Of a stretch of 64,000 bases of DNA, positions 22,977 through 32,282 are shown piece after piece; position 1 is the stretch's first letter, and every line of letters begins with the position of its first letter. Under the pieces are notes generated by a model. The model worked only from the letters and a program-made list of their open reading frames with translations, was not told where the DNA came from and searched no databases. The translations under genes and the position numbers were made by a program. The stretch covers positions 156,018-220,017 of the forward strand of contig WHVD01000138.1 in the NCBI GenBank assembly GCA_015178975.1, in the 5' to 3' direction. The DNA is from Hysterangium stoloniferum. Taxonomy: Eukaryota; Basidiomycota; Agaricomycetes; Hysterangiales; Hysterangiaceae.

Positions 22977-24975
22977 GCCTGCCCCAAGCCCCATTTTCTT
23001 GTTCCATGCCATCATCCCCCAGCTTCAAATTCACATACGATGTGTACCTCCTACTGTATATCAGGTTTGCTGTGGCTTCTTTTTAACATACATTATCTAT
23101 ATAATTGACAGTGATGCGTTTTTTTCCTCCCTTTGTCCATGTGCTGTGTGTATAGTGTATCATTGTTTGTGGTCATAGAGAAAAGAGGATAATATAAATT
23201 TTGGAGGCTTTTTACATAGATTATTATTGTGTGAAGACACTGCTATGATTTGTGACACTTTTGTGACTTTTTGCAATGCGACTTTTTGCGATACTTTGCG
23301 ACTTTGTGCGACACTTTGTGACTTTGTGTGACTTTGTGACTTCATGTGAACACTTTGCAACTTTGTGCAACTTTGCAACTTTTCAAAGAGTCACAAAGAG
23401 TAAGTCGCAAAGAGTCTAAAAAAGTCGCAAAGAATCTAAAAGAGTCGCAAAGAATCTAAAAGAGTCGCAAAGAATCTAAAAGAGTCGCAAAGAATCTAAA
23501 AGAGTCGCAAAGAATCTAAAAGAGTCGCAAAGAATCTAAAAGAGTCGCAAAGAATCTAAAAGAGTCGCAAAGAATCTAAAAGAGTCGCAAAGAATCTAAA
23601 AGAGTCGCAAAGAATCTAAAAGAGTCGCAAAGAATCTAAAAGAGTCGCAAAGAATCTAAAAGAGTCGCAAAGAATCTAAAAGAGTCGCAAAGAATCTAAA
23701 AGAGTCGCAAAGAATCTAAAAGAGTCGCAAAGAATCTAAAAGAGTCGCAAAGAATCTAAAAGAGTCGCAAAGAATCTAAAAGAGTCGCAAAGAATCTAAA
23801 AGAGTCGCAAAGAATCTAAAAGAGTCGCAAAGAATCTAAAAGAGTCGCAAAGAATCTAAAAGAGTCGCAAAGAATCTAAAAGAGTCGCAAAGAATCTAAA
23901 AGAGTCGCAAAGAATCTAAAAGAGTCGCAAAGAATCTAAACGAGTCTACATGAGTCACAAAGAGTCTATAACAGTTGCAAAGAGTCTATAACAGTCATAA
24001 CAAGTCTATAAGAGTCACAAAGAGTCTAAAAGAGTCACAAAGAGTCCAAAAGAGTCGCAAAAAGTCCAAAAGAGTCGCAAAAAGTCCAAAAGAGTCGCAA
24101 ACAGTCTATCAGAGTTGCAAACAGTCGCAAACAATCACAAAGAGTCTAGAATAGTCGCAAAAAGTCTAGAATAGTTGCAAAAAGTCTAAAAGAGTCACAT
24201 TCTAGCCTCCTGAAAACTTGCAAATCGCATTGAATATTCCCGAACACTTGCCAATTGTAATGAATCACACTGTATCTTTTCAAACATTTGTGAATCACAC
24301 TGAATCGCACTGTATCCTTTCGAATATTTGCGAATCGTGCTGAATTGCAAAACATCGGTTCAGGGTTTCTCACCTTGAAAAACCTCTAAGAAACTCATGG
24401 AAAATCATCAATTTCTTCATGATTTCACAAACAGATTTTTTGAATTTCCATAGTGTTTGTGACTAAGGAAAATTTTGTTGAAATATATAATTATTCAATG
24501 ATTTATGTATAATTAAATTGTAAATTTCATCATGGTTTTCCCATTGACAAAACATTAAAAAAACTTTGTCTTGGCTCAAGATTTTTTCAGGCAGAAAACC
24601 ATAGTTTTCACTGAATTCCCTCAGGGGCAAAATTAAGTAGAAATATGTGGTTTTCAATTGATTTCCCTAGGCACATTATTACAGTTTTCATAGGATTTTG
24701 TTAGGTGGAAAAATCCTAACAAAATACAGGGTTTTCTAAAAGTTTTCTTATTCAGAAAATCCATAAAGAATAGGCTATTTCCAACAATATTTCCTCATAA
24801 TTTCCTGATGCAAATTTTTAGAATTTTCAGATCCAATTTTTGGCCTCAGAAAAACCTACTAAAACTCAGAATTTTCAAAGAGTTTTTCAATTCACAAAAC
24901 ACTTAGAAAATTTGGCCAAATAGCAAGATTTTCTGAAGGTTTTCCAACTCCAAAAATCTTGGGATGCCTCCAGTG
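22977..24975 (-). repeat. Right arm of the fold-back element
   Basis: Reverse complement of 20571-22109, lengthened by about 460 bp through expansion of a 20-bp tandem motif. Outside that expansion the arms match closely, including minor features such as the ACCTCTAAGAAACTCATGG and CAAATCGCATTGAATATTCC words. Confidence 0.9.
23441..23940. repeat. Perfect 20-bp minisatellite, 25 copies
   Basis: The unit AGAGTCGCAAAGAATCTAAA is repeated 25 times without a single change over 500 bp, with degenerate relatives on both sides. It is non-coding. The corresponding position in the left arm (about 21630-21690) has only about three imperfect copies. The uniformity indicates a recent expansion, or possibly collapse or mis-assembly of a longer array. 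Confidence 0.97.
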
Positions 24976-25455
24976 AGATGACAAATGCCGGGGTTCCCCA
25001 AGGGCTCTTGGATGGTTTGATAACTTCTTGCTGAAACCAGGTGTCCATTTATTTATCAATAACTTTCCTGTTAGCAGGAGAGGTCTGAAACATTGGCATT
25101 GAGATTGGTTGCACACCACTCTGCAATCAGATACTAACTTTAACATCCACCTCTCCTAGTCATCCATCCACTCCAAAAGCTTGAACATTCTTAGTTAGTA
25201 TTGCACCACAATGAGGCAAAATGTCAGTGGGGATATCAGGTCATAAGTTAACTAGTTTCTGAAGATCCTCTGAGTGAAGCTTCTCTGTAGTGGTGACTTC
25301 AGAGGTTTTAGGGCCTGCTGGGTCGAAATCATCTACTGTTCTCTGCTCAAGGGATGACTCAAATGACTGGGGTTTAAGGATACATTCCTCCTTGATCCTT
25401 GAGAGACTCTCAATGAGATAAGCAATTCTCATCCCCATTGATTGCATAATCTCCC
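24976..25455 (-). pseudogene. Gypsy protease-RT spacer fragment
   Basis: Minus-strand remnant matching element A at about 19290-19760: MQSMGMRIAYLIESLSRIKE, DFDPAGPKTSEVTTTE, then after stops PANRKVIDK and WGTPAFVI at the fold-back boundary. Several stops (in place of WLQSG and EQMDT positions, for example) make it inactive. Its orientation is opposite to element A on the other side of the fold-back element. Confidence 0.85.
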
Positions 25456-25582
25456 TTCAGTGTTAATCCTACTTGACATCCACCGACAGCGTCCTTGCTA
25501 GTGTTAGTTATTAGGGTGACATCAAAGGAATCAAAAGAGAAAATCAGGCAGAATGTATATCATGACTTCATCACTTTCGGGG

Positions 25583-28001
25583 CTACCTCAAACCGTAGTC
25601 CTTCCTTATCCCTCCCTCGCTTCTCTCCTTCAAACTCCCACTCCCCTTCACTGTCCCTCTGCCAAGCCCAATCAAATCTCTCGCAGCCACAAAGACAGAC
25701 TTCGATCTTTCACCAGCCCCTCCAAAGCTACTATTCCGTTTACTTTTTCCAGTACCCAGCTTCATACCGTTATCCACCTCAGAAGCCTCCGTCGAGTGTC
25801 GCTTAACCTCCTCGGCATTTTCCGATACCTCTTCTGTCCATAGTTTCTTGATCTCCTCTTCCAGTGGCAGCAATTTACATACAATTCCTGGCTCCTTGGA
25901 AACGACCGCTTTTATGGCGGGAACTTTATCAAGTTGACAGAGGACCGAGGAATGGATTGATTCGTACGTCGGGAATGCAGGAACGGATTGCGAGAGTGGG
26001 GAGAGGGATCGCTGAGTTTGAAATGTTAGTTGGAATATGCCTGTGCGGGGGCTAAGATAACACGGAGGATGAATTAATGAAGAAGCATTAGCTTTCCGAG
26101 GATTATAATGAACACCTACTTGTGTGGTACTTGTGTGCCCCATGCGCCTACGGGCTTGGGGTATGATTTCATGTAGCCAATGTCGAGAGACAACATTTGC
26201 TCGATGCTTGCCTGTTACGCAACAGATGTTATTGTTATGATACTATATGAACAAGTATCACGCATCGGCGCAACGTACCGCCATCCAAGCCAGTGTGATA
26301 TCGGATAGATCGTGAGTTTGGTATCCGCCACCAATCTAAATAATACTTTTAATATGATGCTTGCGTCTAACAGTGAGACCATACTCACGTCCGAGTGACA
26401 ACCTGGCCATCATCTTTCAGAGAAAACCAAGCCTTTCGACAGCTTATAAAAACACTCACCGGAGAACCAAACCTGCTTCAATACCTGTCCCTTCTGCTTC
26501 CCCGTCTCTGTCTGAATAAATTTGACAACTCCCTAATATCACGACACAATAAGCACTCCAAACTGCACGGTGGGAGCCTTTTGAGGTGGCGAACTCACAA
26601 AATCAGTCCTAGCCTCGTCAATAGCCATTGCTTGAAATGCATACTCGATATGGTCCCCAAGCTTTGTATCCGGAAATCCATATAATGTTTCGACTTGAGG
26701 TAAGAGGCGCATTTCGCGCGGTAAACCAAGTGCACCAACAGTGTCGAATACGCCAAGTACTCTTCAGATAAAGGAAGGGAATGGAAGTGGTGATATCAGT
26801 AGCAGGCCAGCGGCCGTGATTTACTCTTAAAGACCTACTTCACTGTAAATTTATCACCATCCGCGTCGGCTCTTAAACGACCTTTTGCGGTGGGACTTAA
26901 AAAGGGAGCTAGTTTCTCTGTTAGCTGCTCTTTTTCTGCGAATGAAGTAGATTAGAATCGTTATTGGGATGTACAAAGTTGTTTCGTTAGACAAGATACG
27001 ACATGAGAGAAACATGAGTAAATAAACGGCTCCTACCTGTCTTATCTGTGGTATGTGCTCTTTTCTGGTAATTTAAAAACATATCCGCAAAATGATCCAT
27101 ATCATTCTTGTCCAGGACCCCAATCTCCCCCTGTTTCTCGCGTTTTGAGAGACCATTATAATGAAGGAGAAGCTGAGCTTACTATAAATGCAGCAACCAT
27201 ACGAGCTGTATAAGCACCTCGTGAAAACCCGAACATGTATATCTATTAATCATCATGATAAGGAACAAGAGATAACCAAACATGGAGGCCAACTATGCGC
27301 ACTTCGTCTCTTGGTTGGTAGTTTCTGGGAAAAGGAAATTAACGTAGAGGGATGGTATACAGCGAGACTTCTTGCTTACTGCGCGATAAACCCGTACGCA
27401 TCTTGGACTTTTTCACGTAGAGATGCGCCCGTTGCACCTAACGGGCATCTCATATGTCGGATACTAAGAATAACTGGATATGTTTGTTACGAACCTGCGA
27501 AGAACCTGGTTATACCCGGATCAGTGCCGACACCGCGTTGATAGAAGACGATTTGAGGGATGGCCGGGTTTCTGAAATTGTCCATTACGTATTTAATAAT
27601 GTTGACAACTCAAAAGTGTAGGGCGATGCGTACGTGCGATTATCCTGCGCATTCATCATTCGTGATAACTACAGGAAAATCATGTAAGCGTGAGCGAGTC
27701 ATAGGAATAGGCGGAAGCTGTAGCTCCTAACCTTAAGAATATTAGTATATTTGGTCGGTATTTTTGTCACCAGGCCATCTTGATATTCCTTGTCAGCCCT
27801 CCAGTCGAACGTAACACGAATACCGCAGAATTACATACCTTTCCATGTCCCATCACAGCAAACAATCAGCCTCTTAGGTATCTTTTCCCTCTCTCCATCG
27901 ACACTGGCATGGGGTACTGTATGGGATCGACGGTGCGACGAGCTTGTTGAGGGTCGTTCCGGTTTCTCTGGGTTTGATGTTGAGCTTGCGTCTGGTGGCA
28001 T
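25583..28001 (-). CDS. DUF2235 (Tle1-like) alpha/beta-hydrolase
   Basis: A spliced host gene with about 13 small exons. ATG at 28001 opens exon 1 (to 27839), which ends RLIVCCDGTWK. Exon 2 (27778-27732) continues DGLVTKIPTKYTNILK. Later exons read in order NPAIPQIVFYQRGVGTDPG, GATGASLREKVQDAYGFIAQ, NYQPRDEV, FGFSRGAYTARMVAAFI, DKNDMDHFADMFLNYQK, VLGVFDTVGALGLPRE, TETGKQKGQVLKQVWFSG, CHSDV, GGGYQTHDLSDITLAWM. The last exon ends RKDYGLR at TAG 25583-25585. GFSRG is the nucleophile elbow; FDTVG and HSDVGGG carry the likely Asp and His of the triad. The family is common in fungi and shares its fold with bacterial Tle1 phospholipase effectors; the substrate is unknown here. No stop or frameshift was seen in the conserved blocks, so it is probably functional. 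Inner exon edges are approximate. Confidence 0.87.
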
Positions 28002-29244
28002 TTCGGGTCTCGTGAAATGTGTTGTTGTTGGTGTAGTAGTGTTTGTAATGGAGGCTTTGGCCGTTAATATAATATCTCCCGAGTCGTGAACTCGTCAGTG
28101 GTGTGTTGGGCAGGATTGGTGATGGTGGTTCAGATATCGTTAGGAACTGGGAATATGATGTAGAGTATAAGCAATGTCGTGGGACCAAGGAAGGTGTACA
28201 GCACGGCGGCACGGCACAAGTACAGGTTATGTAAAGGGAGAGCTGGGGGAAGTGAACTCAGTCCAAGAAACAATACAATTCACGGCACTAGTGATCACCA
28301 TCTTCGTGCGCGTGCTAATTTAGACGTGTGGGCGCGATGCTGAGCAGCTTGTTTATTGAGGCGATTTACGTAACTAGGCACAGAGCCAATGATTTCGAGA
28401 TATGTCAAGGAAAAATAGGAGTATTGGGTTGACAGTACCAGACAGCACTTATGCATTGGTAAATTTGACTCCGTATATTCATGCAGTTAGCATACCGATA
28501 TCACTGAAAGCCAAACTTTAAAAAAAAAAAACACACACACTGGCGTTTATCTTTCAATTGAGCTATCATTTGCACCGCCACAAGATGTAAGGATGTACTG
28601 ATCAGTGGGTAATAAATAATCACCATCAACGGCGGTATTATAACCATCGCCGGATGAGCGCCATTCTGTGCCAGAGCTAGTCACGCGTGTAGTACTGCAT
28701 GGCACAGTGGTTCCACGATGGAGCTAAAATGAAACATGCACTGATTCTAGTGCTGCCGAGATAGCCACTTCTACAGAAACGTGTTTTATCATGCACTGTC
28801 GGAAAAATCCGAAAACCCTTGACCACAGGCCAATCAGACGCTCAGGTTGGTTGAACGGCTGATCAGGCCTGATTTGGTCAAGAGTTTAGAGGGAGGGCCC
28901 TGACCAGGGAACTGGATGCCTGATGCAAGCAATCAGCATGACGTATCCTGTCGAAGCCTGGACAGGTCACCTGACACACCTGTGCACTGTGCAGGTCACC
29001 TGATGAGCCTGGACAGCGTACTGTATGTCATGCTGATTGCCTGCACACAGGCAACATCAGCTGTTTAATAAAAAAAAGAAGGTTGTGGGGTCTCGGACCC
29101 CATTCCCACTGGTAGAATAAATATTATTATTGTTTAAAGTGAGAATTGAATGTGCAACCAAGAGAGACTACTGATACAAAATACATACAACAAAGTACCA
29201 TTACAATTACACTACAGAACCTACACATGCTAGCCTTTCATTTA
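28002..29244. other. Intergenic stretch with short repeats
   Basis: No gene seen. It contains a short A-run followed by a CA microsatellite near 28520-28545, and between about 28800 and 29110 a stretch rich in TCACCTGA / CAGGT words ending in an A-rich tract and GGGGTCTCGGACCCC, which may be a small non-autonomous repeat. The start of the DUF2235 gene lies at the left edge, so its promoter should be within the first few hundred bases. Confidence 0.4.
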
Positions 29245-29936
29245 CAGCTGTTCCGGATACGTAGTGCGGAGTTTGAAAATCAATAAAAAAATTCCGCTTT
29301 GGTCCCAAAAATAAATTGCCTTGTAACTCCATAACGGAGAGGAAGTAAGATATAATAATTTGTATTGAACATATATATATATGGGGCAAGCTATTCCTAT
29401 AATCAGAATTTCTTATTTCCTGTTATTTAACATTTAGACCTCTGTCAAAGAATCAGCTCCTCCACCACAATTGAACACTTGTTTGAGTTGAAACCCGGGG
29501 AGAATAATATGACATATTATATATAAAAGTCTAAATAAGAATGGATGCTTATAAAGTATGGAATGTAGGGAATGGCGACACTTATATGCTGCATTAGTGT
29601 AGGTCTGGCCTTTCCCTACATTCTGTCCTGTATAGGCATCCATTCTTGTTTATACTTTTATATATAATATACAATATTATTCTCCCCAAGTTTCAAACAG
29701 AAAAAGTAATTGTGGTGGAGGAGCTGATTCTTTAACAGAGGTCCAAATGTTAAATAAGAGGAAATAAGAAATTCTGAGTCTAGGAATAGCTTGCCCCATA
29801 TATATATATGGTGAATACAAAGTATTATATCTTACTTCCTCCCCATTATGGAGTTACATGGCAATTTATTTTTGGGACCAAAGTGGAATTTGTTTTATTG
29901 ATTTTCAAACTCTGCACTACATACCCGGAACAGCTG
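29245..29936. mobile_element. Palindromic MITE with TA target duplication
   Basis: The ends are CAGCTGTTCCGG and CCGGAACAGCTG, flanked on both sides by TA (29243-29244 and 29937-29938). The two halves (29245-29580 and about 29600-29936) are near-complete reverse complements with a centre near 29590. There is no ORF of note. TA duplication and lack of coding fit a Tc1/mariner-mobilised fold-back MITE. Confidence 0.85.
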
Positions 29937-31111
29937 TAATCCACATAACCATCAACAACTGGCTCACTATTATTTAACAATAACCAAGACATTGATATTA
30001 ACCTGCTGCTTGCATGGATTTCAATTTCACCTGTGTAGGATTAGCATGACAATAGTATTTTTTATTCCACAAAATAAATAAAAAATAAATGAAAATAAAC
30101 ATTGTACAAACAATTTTAGAATGGCCAGTCCAAGCTGAAGGACCCAAAGGTGGATATAGGGTAACTTTTATGTAGAGAAAGAAGTGGAGTGTGACAAGGG
30201 GGGTCTGCATTACCTTGCCAATTGCACAATGGCTGGAGAGTAATCATGTCAATCCAAAGTATGTGTGATGATCTGTATTTTATTCTATTTCCAACACACC
30301 TAACATGTTCATCTTTGACCACCTACTGAATGTCGAGGATGATGACAATTTGGGAATGGTGGAGGACCCTCAATAGGGTTCATCATTTAGCTGGAGTCCA
30401 TGGACACAATGTGGTGCAGAAAATTATTGAACTCCAGCCAATGCTTATTGGCAAGTTCTACAGAATGAACACTGGTAGATCTGATGGAGAGAGTTTTAAT
30501 GACACAGGTAGAAGTTTGAGTGGACTGAGGGAGAAAGCATGATGTTGATGATGTATCAGAAGGAACTCTGGGATTTGGGTGAGCCGACCCACATCTAGGT
30601 GCTAGGGGGTGAGTGGGATCCCATGAGGCAGAGAGATGGAGAGGGAGGATATAATAAAAAGACACTGGGTAGGTCAACAGGGGCATTTGAATGGCAAGTG
30701 TTGTACTTGAGGGGAAAGTCATTGATATGTATCAAAAGAGTAGGAGTGTTATAGGTGAGTATAATGCAGTGTCGACCACAGGGCCTAATCAAAATGTGAC
30801 AAGATCTAGTGGTACCAATGGGAGGTTCCAATATGTATGTCCAACAAAAACACATGCAAAGTGCAGAAATAGATACAATGCCCAGTGAGATGTACATATG
30901 TACTGGCTCTCAATGCCACCCAATCCAACATGCACAGCAAGAATGGGTTGTCAGTTTTGATGGAATAATGTGGGCATTTGAGGGCATTATCCCACCATGA
31001 AGGCTGCATCTGTGATTCTTTGATCCTTGCCAGAAGACAGTCCTCATGCTCAACAAGGGTGCATGTCTACTTCAGTGTGTTAGAGTGGGGATGGGTTTAA
31101 TAGGGAGAGGT
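29937..31111. other. Unassigned stretch between MITE and copia LTR
   Basis: Small overlapping frames exist on both strands (for example 30330-30542 + and 30691-30888 +), but none shows a conserved motif, and the sequence reads like decayed coding DNA of a mobile element. I make no functional call. Confidence 0.3.
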
Positions 31112-32282
31112 TGTTGGAATTTATTCATATAGGTTGCAAGCTGTTGAGTATCTACACAGTCTTGCTCTCTTTTTCTGAATACACTCAGCTATATAGTACA
31201 TTACAATAGCTTAGTAATACTGAATAAACCCTGTCTGTTTTCTATGAACCATCAACATTTAATAGAGGTAAGTGTTGAGATTATTTGCACAGTTCTAAAT
31301 AATACTCTCAGTGAGTGATAAGCCTTCACTGAGTATGTATATTACTATATATGTACCTATTAAAAGACTAGTGAAGATAGTTAGTATTAATCATCACATA
31401 TAAAACTAAGCTAATCATACCTCTGTTAAGAACTGAAAACTGACTAATGTCGGTGGCTGACAGGGACCGATTGGAAGGACTTATGTGCTGTGCCCTTGCA
31501 AATATCCGTAGGGTGTCCTTAGATTTCGGGTGGGTGAAGACTAATCCTAAAGAGCTGCTTTCGGCGAGATACTGATCGGAATTGAAGGACAAGTCGAGCA
31601 TCGGGCCAAGGGGTCGGGGCTGGGAGTGGGCGAGCGCACGCGAAGGTGGATGGGGGGGGTTCTTAGTATGGGACTGTTACAGACGTATGAGGGTATTCTG
31701 AGTCGATGTTCTGATTGCCTAGTAACTACAACTACAGCAGGTTCATATACAAGTAACAGGTGTCTAGAAAATACTAATGAGGAGAAGGGCGGAAAACGGC
31801 ATTAACAATAAGCTTGACTAGGAATGGGAAGTTTATGATTAGTTCGGAGGCCGATGATAACCAAGAGCGGGATTGTGATAAAAGGAAATAGTTCAAGGAC
31901 TACAAATATAGATAGACATATGTGAAACATAAGATTGAACAGATCAACATAATAAAAGGGACGTATCAAAAGTTTGACCAGACAATACGAGTTATTTTGA
32001 CGTGGGCGTAAATGGAGTTTGATCTTCACAAAAATATACATCAGCTTCGGGGCCGATGGTTTCCGAGATGGTGACTTGAAAACATTGATAAGTGGCGATA
32101 ACCTCGGGACCGATAGGGTTGCGACACGGTTGTAACAACCTCTCAGTGAGTGGTAACTCCACTGAGAGATTATGCCAGTACACCCTAAGCAAAAATCATG
32201 TTCCTGAACTGTACAGGTGCTTTAGCTGATTACTATGTTTGCAATTATGTAATATGCTGATCTAATACTTTTGATTTCAACA
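31112..32282 (-). mobile_element. 3' LTR of a minus-strand copia element, interrupted
   Basis: The outer ends are TGTTGGAATTTATTC (31112) and GATTTCAACA (32282), about 450 bp once the inserted solo LTR is set aside. Immediately to the right the plus strand shows CCCTCCCTT, i.e. a purine tract AAGGGAGGG on the minus strand just before the LTR, as expected for a polypurine tract at the 3' LTR of a minus-strand element. The copia RNase H lies just beyond it. No 5' LTR was found. Confidence 0.75.
31424..32137 (+). mobile_element. Solo LTR, family 2, copy 1
   Basis: 714 bp from TGTTAAGAACTGAAAAC to GACACGGTTGTAACA, with a perfect 5-bp target duplication ACCTC (31419-31423 and 32138-32142). It is inserted in the copia 3' LTR. 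A second copy lies at 50736-51477. Internal retroelement sequence is absent. Confidence 0.9.

Larger units (their letters stand above)
20571..24975. mobile_element. 4.4-kb fold-back (long inverted repeat) element
   Basis: The ends are perfect mirror images: CACTGGAGGCATCCCAAGA at the left, its reverse complement at the right. The inverted homology continues through the arms (20571-22109 and 22977-24975), leaving a central 0.87-kb loop. There is no transposase. The flanks show no target duplication: to the left is gypsy RNase H on the plus strand, to the right gypsy RT on the minus strand. This is a non-autonomous fold-back transposon or a recombination product of two copies. The CACTGG ends would suit a CACTA-like or related DNA transposon, but that is only a guess. 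Confidence 0.85.

Noticed and set aside
22402-23178. A 258-codon plus-strand protein across the GC-rich loop
   Set aside because: It crosses from loop into arm, is Pro-rich low complexity, and the minus-strand frame fits a gene piece better.
23441-23940. CRISPR-like array of short repeats
   Set aside because: The 20-bp units are contiguous with no spacers, and the genome is eukaryotic; it is a minisatellite.
29370-29382. AT microsatellite as an origin element
   Set aside because: Short and part of the MITE palindrome; no other origin-like evidence.
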